Source: Saccopteryx bilineata
Taxonomy: Eukaryota > Chordata > Mammalia > Chiroptera > Emballonuridae
Assembly (NCBI RefSeq): GCF_036850765.1
Contig: NC_089490.1
Span: 102,288,074-102,352,073, forward strand
DNA: 64,000 nt
Direction of reading: 5' to 3'
Each line of letters starts with the position of its first letter. The first letter of the stretch is position 1. The position numbers and the translations under genes were made by a program. The notes beneath the pieces are model-generated. The model worked only from the letters and a program-made list of their open reading frames with translations. It had not been told where the DNA came from and ran no database searches. Positions 24,461 through 35,609 of this stretch are shown here, in pieces.

Positions 24461-25657
24461 TCCAATCTCTTAGCACCATGTGAATGTTTCCTTTGACATC
24501 CTTTCCTCCTCCACATCTCATAATTATGTCACCTTTATCATAAGCAACTAGAAAAATGTAATATTGCCTAATTTAATATACATTTATTAATTTCCTCCCA
24601 TGTCTCCTGCAGAATGCTAGTTACTAAGGATGCAGAGATGAATAAGAAGCATCCATGGAGCATGGTTTACTGCTCAGGCAGCGTGCCAGGCACTGGAACA
24701 CAGCAGTTGGTTCCCACTCTTATAAAATGTATATGATATTTCACACTCCAATGGATTGGAGAAAAATGAATTGTGACAGGTGCATAGAATTGAACACAGA
24801 GAAAGGAGCAAGCAATTCTGCTCCACTGTGCCAGGGAGAGCTCCAGAGAGAAAACTAAATTTGAAGTTGGCCTTGAAACATGGGTGAGGTGTCTTAGCCA
24901 AACAAGGATCCTTTGTATTAAACGCACACTTGTGTAGCGCGCGCTTGCGCGCACACACACACACACCTCTGTTCTGTTTTTTTTTCCCTCCAATTAAAAC
25001 TACAAAGTTAATTAGGAAATAAAAAGACATTTACATTTAAAATAACAACAATTGCATAGTGTTAATTCTATTAAATGGTTATTCTTTCAAAAAATATTTC
25101 TGAAAAAAAATTTCTGTTCATTGAACTATTAATGTATCAATTACAGATATCTTTTTAAAAAATAAAAACAAGAAAACATTTTAAAAAACAGAAAAGAAGA
25201 AACAAAAAAATAGACACATCAATGGTTTTCACAACTTTATTTTCATAGTAGTTTTTGAGATAAAGTTAGAAAATAGCCCCCTCTTGTGACCAAAACTCAG
25301 ATAATTGGGCATAAAGAACCCAATTGAAGCAAACCTTAAACCAGTCCAGAAAGAAGGAAGCAGGAAAATGGGAAAAGACTGCCCCTTTAAGATGATGTTG
25401 TTGTTACACTTCTTATGTTAGAAATTGCTGTTCAGAGAGGCTTAAAACACTGCTTTGTTTATACTGTTGTGGTTAATTTTGATTGTTGATTCTAATTCAA
25501 AAACAAGTTTATATTTGATCCATCCTGTAGAAAAAATATTTTTAAAGCCCTTCTAATATCTGTTTTGTACATTTTCTCTATCTTCACTTTTCTTTACAAC
25601 ATGCATAAGATAAAAAATCATAATAAACATTTCAACATATTTTTTCCCCTAAAATTG
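24461..25657 (+). other. NR1H4 intron with short CA/GC tract
   Basis: An alternating purine-pyrimidine tract (gcgcgcgcttgcgcgcacacacacacacac) lies at 24937-24966. Otherwise there is no recognisable feature. Confidence 0.45.
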
Positions 25658-25960
25658 CCATATTTCCCGGTATAAAATGCATCCATTTTCAAAAATGTTT
25701 GGGTCTAAAAACTGGGTGCATCTTATACAGTGGCTGTAGTGTTTTTACTTGCATTTCCCACTTTTTCACGCTTGTTTTCGCGCTCATTGTTGCAGTGTTT
25801 TTTACTTGCATTTCCCACTTTTTCGTGCTTGTTGTTGTCTTTGCGCTCATTGTTTCACACTTGTTACAGATATATTACATTAGGTTACATTTTGCCATGT
25901 TCTGCCCAGAAATGGCTCAGAACTTTTGTACAGTGCTGAATTCAAGTTAAAAGTGAATGG

Positions 25961-26375
25961 AGCCCTGGCTGGTTGGCTCAGCGGTAGAGCGTCGGCCTAG
26001 CGTGCGGACGACCCGGGTTCGATTCCCGGCCAGGGCACACAGGAGAAGCGCCCATTTGCTTCTCCACCCCTCCGCCGCGCTTTCCTCTCTGTCTCTCTCT
26101 TCCCCTCCCGCAGCCAAGGCTCCATTGGAGCAAAGATGGCCCGGGCGCTGGGGATGGCTCTGTGGCCTCTGCCTCAGGCGCTAGAGTGGCTCTGGTCGCA
26201 ATATGGCGACGCCCAGGATGGGCAGAGCATCGCCCCCTGGTGGGCAGAGCGTCACCCCTGGTGGGCGTGCCGGGTGGATCCCGGTCGGGCGCATGCGGGA
26301 GTCTGTCTGACTGTCTCTCCCTGTTTCCAGCTTCAGAAAAATGGAAAAAAAAAAAAAATGAAAAAAAAAAAAAAA
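25961..26375 (+). repeat. SINE family A, duplicated-box subfamily
   Basis: Inserted in the pogo-like element. Head GCCCTGGCTGGTTGGCTCAGCGG, duplicated CCCCTGGTGGGC block (26232-26272) and a tail with two A-runs around atg. Imperfect duplication aagtgaat(g/a)g at about 25951 and 26376. Nearly the same sequence as the copy at 44814. Confidence 0.93.
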
Positions 26376-27004
26376 AAGTGAATAGAGATCGTGCTGTTGA
26401 ACATAAGTTTGGTCCTCCTTTAACTGAGAAATCAAGCTGAGACTGGCTACGGGAAGAAGAAACCTTACTGAAAACGCCACGGCAGAAGAAGGTCATGAGA
26501 GGCAAGTCAGCAAGATGGCCTGATTTAGAGAGGGAATTGAAGATATGGATTGAAGAGCAAAGGGCAATTGGAATTCCTGTGTCCACAAATATGGTTCAGC
26601 ATGAGGCAAGAAGAAGAATTGCTGATGGAAAAGAAGTTACTGATTTCAAAGGAGGACACAATGGTGCTTCAGGCTCATGAAATAGAATGGACTAAGCATG
26701 CATACACACCAGACTTGCCCAAAAGATTCCTGAAAGCTATGAAAAGAAGTTCCTTGAATTTTAGCATTTTGTCATTCAATGTCGGAAGACACATCATTTT
26801 TAGTTGGGACAGATTGCAAATATGGACGAAGTCCCCCTTTAATTTGATGTCCCAAGTAACAGAACTGTTGATAAGAAAGGGGTAAAAACTATAACTGTGA
26901 AGACAAGTGGATATGAAAAGAGCCATTACACAGTTTTTCTAGCTTGTGCCAATGGAACCAAGCTACCTCCTATGCTGATTTTTAAACACAAAACAATGCC
27001 AAAA

Positions 27005-27131
27005 TGGCCTGACCTGTGGTAGCGCAGTGGATAAAGCATCGGCCTGGAACACTGAGGTCACCAGTTCAAAACCCTGGGCTTACCGGGTCAAGGCACATAT
27101 GGGAGTTGATACTTCCTGCTCCTTCCTCCTT

Positions 27132-27164
<33 letters not shown>

Positions 27165-27229
27165 GTCTCTGTCTCTCTTCTCTAAAATGAATAAAAAAAA
27201 TAAAAATTATAAAAAAAATTTTTTTTAAA
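27005..27229 (+). repeat. SINE family B
   Basis: Starts GGCCTGACCTGTGGTAGCGCAGTGG. Target duplication aaacaatgccaaaa at 26991-27004 and 27230-27243. Inserted in the transposase remnant. Confidence 0.92.
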
Positions 27230-27602
27230 AAACAATGCCAAAAGAAGACATTCCTCGAGGAGTGATTGTCCACATTCATGACAAGAGTTGGATGGATCAG
27301 GATGGGATGAAGATATGGTTTTAGAAAGTTTGAGAAAGAGATCAGGTGGGCTCTTATACAAATCTACTCTATTGGTGCTTGATTAGTTCAGGGCACATAT
27401 AAAAAAAATACAAAGAAGATTGCTGCAGAGCAAAAAACAAAACTTGCTGTCATACCTGGAGGCTTGACATCCCGACTCCAACCACTTGATGTCAGCATTA
27501 ACAAACCCTTCAAAGCTGTCATGAGAGATGAATGGAACCAATGGATGAAGTCTTCTGGGGACAATTTGACACCAGCAGGAAGAGTGAAAAAAACCAACTA
27601 TA

Positions 27603-27978
27603 GGCCCTGGCCGGTTGGCTCAGTGATAGAGCGTCGGCCTGGCATGCAGGAGTCCCGGGTTGGATTCCTGGCCAGGGCACACAGGAGAAGCACTCATCTG
27701 CTTCTCCACCCTTCCCCCTCTTCTTCCTCTCTGTTTCTCTCTTCCCCTTATGCAGCTGAGGCTCCATTGGAGCAAAGTTGGCCTGAGCACTGAGGATGGC
27801 TCTGTGGCCTCTGCCTCAGGCGCTAGAATGGCTCTGGTTGCAACAGAGCAATGCCCAGATCGGCAGAGCATCACCCCCTGGTGGGCATGCAGGGTGGATC
27901 CCGGTCAGGTGCATGCGGGAGTCTGTCTGACTGCCTTCCCGTTTCCAGCTTCAGAAAAATACAAAAAACAAAAAAAAC
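27603..27978 (+). repeat. SINE family A
   Basis: Head GGCCCTGGCCGGTTGGCTCAGTG, single-box form, tail aaaatacaaaaaacaaaaaaa. Duplication ccaactata flanks it. Third SINE inside the pogo-like element. Confidence 0.92.
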
Positions 27979-28789
27979 CCCAACTATAGGAACAGTTTGT
28001 ACCTGGATGAAATGATCCTAGGATAATATAAAAATAGAGATTGTTGTCAAGTCGTTTAAGAAGTGTAACATTTCAAATGCCATAGATGGAACTGAGGATG
28101 AGGCAATATATGAAGACAGTGATTTGTCATCAGACACAGATGTGGACAAGCTAATGGATGGGAGTTTGACAGTGATGAGGAGTTGTATGAATTTTATGAT
28201 GAATAAAACTTGACTTCAATAACTTTATATAATACATTTTTTTCAAATTTTGGGCCCCGAAATTAAGGTATGTCTTATACATGGGAGCATCTTATGCATA
28301 GGGAAATATGGTATAGGCTGCAATTAGGTAACTAGTAGAGGTAACAACAGCTTTGGAAGGTGAGTGGTAGTTCTGAAAGACATATAAAATAGATTAGGTC
28401 ATCAAAGATGATTTCTAACAATTAAGTATTTTAAAATAAGCTGACTTTAATATTATCCCCCAAATCCTCACATACTGTTTAAAATAATGGCACAGTCATG
28501 AGTTATTATTTTAGAAAAACAGAACTTGTCAGTGTAGTCCCCAAATGCCGAAGACCACCATTGTTTGAAAGTGTAAAAGAACAACTTAACCAAGAAAATA
28601 TAGATCTTAGTTTAGCTTAGCTACCTAGAAAAATACTGAGGCAAATCACTGATCAGCCATTTGTATTCATCCCTAGGAAATGACAGAATGTAAAAGCAAA
28701 CAACAACAAAAAAGTAAATTACCTTAATCTAAGCTCAAGAGAAATTGAGATTAATATGGAACAAATGTATTAATCCAATTCTCCTGAAT

Positions 28790-29000
28790 AGCAATAATAA
28801 TAGCTCTTATTATTTGTTCTAATATTTATGGAGGGTTTACTATAAGCCAGGCACTCTATGTATATTCTCCCATATGCTACTAGTTTTTTAACTCATCTTT
28901 CACTGATGAGGAAATAGTGGCTTAAAGAGTTCAAGGAATGTGACCAAGATCAAGTCATAGGTCAGATTTCAAACTCAGAGCTAACTACCTCTTAACCATC
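28790..29000 (-). repeat. MIR fragment
   Basis: tatttatggagggtttactataagccaggcactctatgtat...tgatgaggaaatagtggcttaaagagttcaaggaatgtgacc follows the MIR core order. The strand is uncertain. Confidence 0.6.
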
Positions 29001-29744
29001 ATGTTTGTTAAAAGCCAGGATTGGTACTCCCAGTCTCACATGCCAACCCTCTGCACTTTAAGTTATATCTAGTTTGATCATGGGTATTCAGTTCAATCTG
29101 AAATGTCTGGCTAGAGGGCAGTCTTTCATTGATGTAATATCCAAGCTGCTCAACAAAGACACCATTGTTCAGAGAGACCATGGAAGTTGCTTAAAGAATC
29201 AAAAGTAAGTCAAAGGGGAGGACAGTGATATTTTCACTAAAGAAAGAAAGGCCAATGATTCAGTTTGGGATGATTCTTTAGGTTCTTCTAAAGGTGAGGG
29301 TTTAGAATCTGAAATCCAATTTTATCCTCACTTGGCTCACCTGAGTTTTATGGCTCTCGGTCTGGTTTGGGAAGGAATAGAGCAGTTCAGTCTGGCCCAA
29401 TCCTAGGAACTCATGTTCATCTTAAATCCATAGGCCATATCACAGTCTTTATATTTTTTAAATTTTCTGTCTCCTCACTCCCCTGTCAAAGCTTTTCTGA
29501 AGTAGATACATGCTCAGAACAGGCATCAAACTAACAGTTATTGAATAAGTGGAGAGAGTGACACAAGGGAGTCTTAACTTATGAAATGGAATAAGCTGGA
29601 GAAAGGAAAAAGGAGGATATTCCAAGTAGAGAGAACATGTACAGAAACTGGGCAATGTGAATTGTTTTGGGAACTGCAGAGTCAGGGCTGTGTGGTATGG
29701 AAGGTCAAGCTTAGTCACAGCTAAGAGCTCCAGGACTCTCGAGC

Positions 29745-29925
29745 ATGCTAGCTTTCATTTGAATTATGGTTCCACCTCTCACCAGCTGTGTGTCTTTGGG
29801 CAGTTATACAACCTCTCTGTACCCATCTCATGGAATGTTAGAAAGATTAAATGAGCTACAGCATAAGAAGGTGTTTGGGACAGTGCCTAATATTTCGTGA
29901 GTACTCAATAAATGTGAATAATTAT
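29745..29925 (+). repeat. MIR, near full length
   Basis: tggttccacctctcaccagctgtgtgtctttgggcagttatacaacctctctgtaccc...cagtgcctaatatttcgtgagtactcaataaatg is the MIR core and tail. Confidence 0.75.
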
Positions 29926-29959
29926 CATGTGAGTGAGTAGTGGGTGGTGGGTTAGGTAG

Positions 29960-30450
29960 GGGTCAGGTGCTGGAGTTTCTTATGTAAAAAGAAAGAACAT
30001 TTATGCCAAAAGCCATGGGGAGTTTTTGAAGGTTCGCAGGAATTTGGGAGTCTGGGTGTGATTTAAATTTTAGGAAGGTAATTCTGCGATGGGTAGAAGG
30101 GAACTAAACTGGAGGCAGGAAGGCCTATGAGGAGGTAGTCGCAGTATTCCAGATGAAAAGAAAAAAGACTTAGATTAAGTTAATTCTAGGTGTAGTGAAG
30201 AGGAGAGAGAGCCCCTAAGTGAGAGTTAGCAGGTTTAATCACAGGAGTTGCCACTTGACCAAGTGAGAGCAAGGCTGAATCTCACTTTTTAGGCAGGGGG
30301 CAATTGGGTGGGTGAGTACACCAATCACGTAGAATGGGAACACTAGGAATGGAATGGACTTGGAGGAATCTGAAGAGTTTAGTGCTGTACACGGTGTCTT
30401 TAATTCTAGACATGTTGAGTTTGAAGAGAACAGCCAAGTACCAATGCCTA
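29960..30450. repeat. Ancient interspersed repeat, family not named
   Basis: Contains ccatggggagtttttgaagg, gtaattctgcgatgggtaga, ggaggtagtcgcagtattccagatgaaa and gttgccacttgaccaagtg. Same family as other pieces in the window. Confidence 0.5.
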
Positions 30451-30957
30451 ATAGGTGATGGATAAACAGGTTTGGTCCTTCAGAAAGAGATAAAAGAGAT
30501 AAGAACTCTAACCATTATTAAGTAAAACTATTTATACTTCTGGGCTGAAGAACAATAATTTTTTTTTAGTTGTGGAAGATACTATCTATGTCTTGATTAT
30601 AGACATTAATATTACAAAGTTTAACTGTCTAGAAAATGGTGAAACTGGGAGATTCTTTTGACAATTCAGGACTATTATCATTTATTATCAGATAGTAGTG
30701 ACTGAAACAAAGGCACTGTCCAAACAAAAGACACACAAATGACTGATTTAGTTATACTTTGAGGATTTTGTTAGCTGACCTACTTTGCCCTGCTTTTGGC
30801 TGGAACACATAATATATAGTCATTATTTAAATGTACACATATGGGTACAAATACTAATGTGCATGTATAGATGTAATGTGTTTCTAATTTTACACTTTTC
30901 AGTTATTTAACAACTGTATTATGCCCTCTGCAACTTTTCAAATCCCCCCCCCCCCAG

Positions 30958-31071
30958 GTATCTCTGACGAATATATAACGCCGATGTTTGGTTTTTACAA
31001 AAGTGTGGCAGAATTGAAAATGACTCAAGAGGAGTATGCTCTGCTTACAGCAATTGTTATCCTCTCTCCAG
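30958..31071 (+). CDS. NR1H4: NR1H4 exon: ligand-binding domain, helices 7-8
   Basis: It encodes residues 357-393 plus the first base of residue 394, starting [20 protein letters not shown] then MTQEEYALL. The ligand contacts Ile357, Tyr361, Met365, Phe366 and Tyr369 are kept, while Ser367Gly, Ile372Val and Gly373Ala differ from human. The acceptor is unusual: a run of 12 C (30944-30955) directly before AG. The donor is CCAG/GTAATT. Confidence 0.97.
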
Positions 31072-31639
31072 GTAATTTCAATGTTCGATTTTATTTGTAT
31101 GTGATTTGTTCAATTTTTTCTAGCATAGTCATAATTTTTATTAAAGCAAATTGGGAAAACACAGAAACATAAAAAAAAGTAAAATGGCCTATAATCCCAC
31201 TACTTCAAATTAAACCATGTTTACATGTATCTCTTCTCAGCCTTTTTCTAAACCTCACATTCATTCAATAAATGCATTTTTAATACCCACTATGCACTAA
31301 ACTTGGTTCTTGAAATTGGAGGATACAGCAGTAAAGAAACAGGCAGGTACAGCGACATGGAGCTTACTGCATTCTGGTAGGGTAAGGAAGACAATAAATG
31401 AAGAAACGACAAATTATTTTTGATAATTCTTGAGTTAGTAAAATCCACAAAAATATAAAGATGGGATTATAAGGAAAGAAGTTTGCAGTACAATGTTATT
31501 TGGAATGTTATCTTAATTAGTGGTTGGAGAAGGCTTTTCTAAGAGGTTATTTGAACAGGGACCTAAATGAAATTACATATTTTTTAACATAATATAAAAC
31601 ACACTGTCTTTTCATTTAATTTTTAAATTTAAAAAACTT

Positions 31640-31850
31640 TTAAATTTTTAGTTGTTGACTTTAGAAAGAGATGAAAGAGAGAGAGAGAGAGAAAGAGAGA
31701 GAGAGGGAGGGAGAGAGAGAGAAACATGGATCTGTTGTTCCGCTTATGCATTCGTTGGTTGATTCTTGTATGTGCCCTGACCTTGGATCAAACCCCCACC
31801 TTGGGGTATTGGGACAATGCTCTAACCAACTGAGCTACTCAGCCAGGGCT
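31640..31850 (-). repeat. SINE family D
   Basis: Minus strand: GA-rich tract, ggatctgttgttccgcttatgcattcgttggttgattcttgtatgtgccctgacc, and head complement accaactgagctactcagccagggc at 31826-31850. Confidence 0.85.
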
Positions 31851-31869
31851 CTTACTGTCTTTGTGTATA

Positions 31870-32184
31870 TGTGGTTTTTGTTTGTTTGTTTTGTTTTTTT
31901 AGTGAAGGACAGAAAGAGGGGATGGGGCAGGTGACAGATAAGAAGGGAGAGAGATGAGAAACATCAGCTTTTCACTGCGGCACCTTAGTTGTTCATTGAT
32001 TGCTTTCTCATACATGGCTTGACCAGGGGGCTCCAGCTGAGCTAGTGATTCCTTGCTCAAGCCAGCAACCTTGGATTCAAGCCAGCAACCATGGGGTCAT
32101 GTTTATGATCCCACACTCAAACCGACAACCCTGCACTCAAGCTGGATGAGTCAGGTCAACACTCTGCCAATTCCTGGTCATGCT
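31870..32184 (-). repeat. SINE family C
   Basis: Minus strand: gttgttcattgattgctttctcatacatggcttgacc, several aagccagcaacc units, and degenerate head complement aattcctggtcatgc. Related sequence tactgtctt lies on both sides. Confidence 0.85.
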
Positions 32185-32363
32185 ATACTGTCTTCTTTTA
32201 GAGCATAATTTTCTTCAAGAGTCTTTCTCCATGTCAGTAAAAAATTACAACGATAAAAGTTTATGGTAATGCATATATCATATTCCATTTTATTGATGAC
32301 CAGTCTTTACTCATTTTTTACCAGATGTTTAGATATTCAGAATGTTTCCAGTTTTTTGTTGTT

Positions 32364-32443
32364 TTAACCCTTTGAGTAGTGAGTTTTTTGTTAACATTTT
32401 GAGTGAGGATGTATATGAATGTTTATACTACTCAAAGGGTTAA
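32364..32443. mobile_element. piggyBac-type MITE (72 bp plus TTAA sites)
   Basis: TTAA at 32364-32367 and 32440-32443 bound an element with inverted ends CCCTTTGAGTAGTG and TACTACTCAAAGGG. TTAA duplication with CCCTTTG-like ends is the hallmark of piggyBac elements. There is no coding capacity. Confidence 0.75.
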
Positions 32444-32631
32444 TGCTGAAATGAATATCTCTGTACATATTTTTTTTTCTTTTGCTTAATTATTTGGGAG
32501 TAACTAATGCCACATTTATAATTTGTGGCCTTAAATCATTTTATACATGATGTTAAGTTGGAAGCTGGTTGTTGTTTTGTTTTACCGTAAAAAAATTTAA
32601 AAAGAAGAAAAACATTTGGCAGTACTTACTA

Positions 32632-32683
32632 AATTGCTGGGTCATATACCATATATGAATATATACCATATGACCCAGCAATT
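32632..32683. repeat. 16-bp perfect inverted repeat, L1-derived
   Basis: Arms AATTGCTGGGTCATAT at 32632-32647 and its exact complement at 32668-32683 surround a 20-nt spacer. The right arm continues as L1 ORF2 sequence, so an L1 5' inversion is a likely origin. It lies about 295 bp before the last NR1H4 exon. Confidence 0.8.
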
Positions 32684-32964
32684 CCACTCCTTGGGATATA
32701 CCCCCTGGAAATGATACTTATGTTCACCATAAAGGTTACTTTGGGGGAATTAATTGAAAGGGGAATTTAGGGAAGCTTTTGAGGGCCGTCCATTTTCTGC
32801 GTCTTGAACTAGTTGTGATTATATATGTATGTGTGTGAAAAACTCAAATCGAATACTTCATTGTACATTTCAACTATACAACATGTATAAGTCATACTTC
32901 AAAAGGGTGAACATTGCTATAACTAGGCCAACCTTCTACTTTTTTATTCTTTCGTTTTATTTGA

Positions 32965-33216
<252 letters not shown>

Positions 33217-33480
33217 GGAACACCACAGCGGCAGGGCTGGCTCTCTCGTTTCCCCATGTTGTAAATCTTATGTGTAGCTTCCCTTTGTTTCATTTGTACC
33301 TGGTTCCACACAAGGATTTCGATGGATATTTATGCAGTAATTATATAATTCCCACAATTGTAAATAGGGGGCTAGGCAGAATTACTTTCTCTACTTTGTA
33401 TTGTACATGGCTTCAGGGACTCTTTCATTCTAATTGGCATGCCCTGTTTGCCTAATTAAACTGATCATTACTTCAATTCT
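33217..33480 (+). other. NR1H4: NR1H4 3' UTR (proximal)
   Basis: Sequence after the stop codon, to just past the first plausible poly(A) signal. The real 3' end is not visible from DNA. A later AATAAA at 34155-34160 would give a longer UTR. Confidence 0.6.
33455..33460 (+). terminator. NR1H4: Candidate poly(A) signal ATTAAA (NR1H4)
   Basis: ATTAAA about 240 bases after the stop codon, followed by a T-rich stretch. ATTAAA is the commonest variant of AATAAA. Confidence 0.5.
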
Positions 33481-34430
33481 ATCTGTTGAAATAGGGAAAA
33501 TCTCATTTCGCTCTTCGTTTTCCCCTCATGGCATATATTTTATTAAACAGTTGTGTGCACTTCTGGCAACAAACTGAACACAACAGCAACAGGCTTTTAT
33601 TTGGAAACAGAATTTGGAAAAATATACAAACTCTTATTTCTTTGAATGATGAATGACATCCTGTCGAGCCTGAGGAGAGGATTTACAAAAAGATAAACTC
33701 TCACGACACAAGTGGTACATTTTTCATCCCTGGAGAAGTCCTGGTGAATATTCTCTCATTTGTAGTAGCCCTCTGAATATTTGATTTTCTTTGGAGTTCA
33801 AAGAGAATAGCATACAGAAAAGTTAATGATTATTACATAAACTATTCCCCCAGCATATTGGTTATGCTTTTAGGGGAATATTTCTGTAGTCAGTGTCTTG
33901 AGGCAGCATTTGCAAATCCAGAGTATACAGATAACTGCCGGGATGGGGCATTCCCTTTTCTCTCTTAGACGTGCTCACTGTTGGTTTCAGTGCAATCATT
34001 TTTTGTTTTGTTTTGTTTTTTGTTTTGCTTTTGAAAACACTCCTTCAGCCGGGTGTACAGCTGTTGTATACTTCCCCAAAGCAGGAATTAGTTCATTTCC
34101 TTCCTTCATTGTTATACTGTTGCATTCTTCCCCCCATTATCCTTTGGTGAATACAATAAAACATCTTATATAAGTAATGTGCTTATATCTCCCTTTCTCC
34201 TGAAGTCAGCCAGAATGGAGCTTGCTTAGCAAGCCAAGAGGTTTTGTATTAAAATACTGGGGCAACCCTGAAGTCCCAAAAATAGCTGGTCAGTGGAAAA
34301 GGGAGAGAGTTGGGCCTACATCCGTTGGATCACATCTGCTATAACAACAAAGGCTCAGATCCCCACCACTAAGTACAAGATTCCTCTGCTAAACTCCATG
34401 GGAGAATACAAAGATGATTAAAACACAATA
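33481..34430. other. Intergenic or distal 3' UTR, no repeat recognised
   Basis: Mostly unique-looking sequence with a (TTTTG)n tract at about 34004-34028. Confidence 0.4.
34155..34160 (+). terminator. Candidate distal poly(A) signal AATAAA
   Basis: AATAAA about 940 bases after the NR1H4 stop, with a T-rich downstream region. An alternative transcript end. Confidence 0.35.
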
Positions 34431-34900
34431 CCTGCATGGAGGGGCTCACAAAGAAGTACAGAGGACTGTTGTGTGGACTCAGCTGGGAAAGTCTCCTGGA
34501 GGACGTGGCACTTGCCCTGGGCTTGGAAGGTAGCCAGGACGTGCACGAGTTCCGGGAAGAGGGAAGGGGATTCAAGGCGAAAAGGGTGTCAGGGCAAAGG
34601 AAGGGAGATGAGGAGTGTACAGATGTTAAAAGACCACAGTAATCTGGGGTTGGGAGAGAGGGTACACAGCCCCTTTCTAAGCCTCACTCTCACCACTGTA
34701 AACTGAAGGCATCCACACCTGCCATCTAAAGGGATTTAGCTGATGAATGACGAGCAAGTGGGAAGTTGCACCAGGAGAGAAAAGTAGTGAGGAAAGGACA
34801 TTTAAGGCAAAGAAGTACGTATGTAAATGCCTGAAGGAGCAGATCCTATTTGGGGAACTGGGTGCGGTCTGCAGATCACAAGGCGTCTGTGGGGAATGTG
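34431..34900. repeat. Ancient interspersed repeat, family not named
   Basis: Contains ctgggaaagtctcctggaggacgtggc, cctgggcttggaaggtagccagg, tgcctgaaggagcagatcc and atgagctggagctgacagggctctatgg. Likely the same family as the pieces at 14.3, 19.8, 30.0 and 49.3 kb. Confidence 0.4.
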
Positions 34901-35047
34901 GTGGTGGATGAGCTGGAGCTGACAGGGCTCTATGGACATGCAGAGCTAGGAGTTGATCCTGGGGTCTGGGTTCATTCCACTGGTCAAGATCCTATAACAC
35001 TTCTCATGGGGAAAACTAATTGTGATACATTAAGAAGTACATTTCTG

Positions 35048-35442
35048 GGCCCTGGCCAGTTGGCTCAGCGGTAGAGCGTCGGCCTGGCGTGCGGGGGACC
35101 CGGGTTCGATTCCCGGCCAGGGCACATAGGAGAAGCGCCCATTTGCTTCTCCACCCCTACCCCCTCCTTCCTCTCTGTCTCTCTCTTCCCCTCCTGCAGC
35201 CAAGGCTCCATTGGAGCAAAGATGGCCCGGGCGCTGGGGATGGCTCCTTGGCCTCTGCCCCAGGCGCTAGAGTGGCTCTGGTCGCAGCAGAGCGACGCCA
35301 CAGAGGGGCAGAGCATCGCCCCCTGGTGGGCAGAGCGTTGCCCCTGGTGGGCGTGCCGGGTGGATCCCGGTCGGGCGCATGCGGTAGTCTGTCTGACTGT
35401 CTCTCCCCGTTTCCAGCTTCAGAAAAAGAAAAAAAAAAAAAA
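35048..35442 (+). repeat. SINE family A, duplicated-box subfamily
   Basis: Near-consensus copy: GGCCCTGGCCAGTTGGCTCAGCGG, GGTTCGATTCCC, two CCCCTGGTGGGC blocks (35319-35358) and a poly(A) tail. Perfect 13-bp duplication aagtacatttctg at 35035-35047 and 35443-35455, so it is young. Confidence 0.96.
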
Positions 35443-35609
35443 AAGTACATTTCTGTCTCTGTAAAAAAAAAATACATTTTTGATCTTTGTCCCCAGTTTC
35501 TGACACAGAGTCTCTAAAACCGTTGGAATTTCCTGGGTGGATAAGAGCATCTTCATAACAAGCCCCTTTCAACTATACCTGCATTTATGCTAATAAGGTA
35601 ACTGTCCAT

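Larger units (their letters stand above)
26490..28206 (+). pseudogene. Pogo-type transposase remnant
   Basis: Fragments in order are a CENP-B-type helix-turn-helix piece (26495-26640, with SARWPDLERELKIWIEEQ), a DDE-core piece (about 26905-26995, GYEKSHYTVFLACANGTKLP then PMLIFK), and GGLTSRLQPLDVSINKPFKA at 27460-27520. A final acidic tail (28095-28205) ends in a DEELYEFYDE-like segment. Frameshifts, stops and two SINE insertions break the frame, so no transposase can be made. The DDE superfamily assignment rests on motif order and the SRLQPLDV signature of pogo/Jerky-type transposases. Confidence 0.8.
25658..28311 (+). mobile_element. Pogo/Tigger-like DNA transposon carrying three SINEs
   Basis: The ends are CCATATTTCCC at 25658-25668 and its complement GGGAAATATGG at 28301-28311. 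Similar subterminal sequence (tataaaatgcatcc; catcttatgcata) and TA dinucleotides suit Tc1/mariner-type TA insertion. The inside carries a decayed transposase. Removing the three SINEs at 25961-26375, 27005-27229 and 27603-27978 leaves about 1.6 kb, close to a complete element. It sits in the NR1H4 intron in sense orientation. The exact end bases are uncertain. Confidence 0.8.
31120..32690 (-). repeat. L1M-type 3' remnants with later insertions
   Basis: Pieces at 31130-31255 and 32190-32470 read like the antisense 3' end of old L1 elements (cccactacttcaaattaaaccatg; tattccattttattgatgaccag; aatgtttccagttttt). They are separated by SINEs of families D and C and by a piggyBac-type MITE. 32660-32710 has a sense L1 ORF2 piece (tatgacccagcaattccactcc). 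It is a composite and boundaries are approximate. Confidence 0.5.

Noticed and set aside
25978..26586. 202-codon minus-strand open frame
   Set aside because: Almost all of it is the complement of a SINE copy; such frames recur at every family A SINE in the window.
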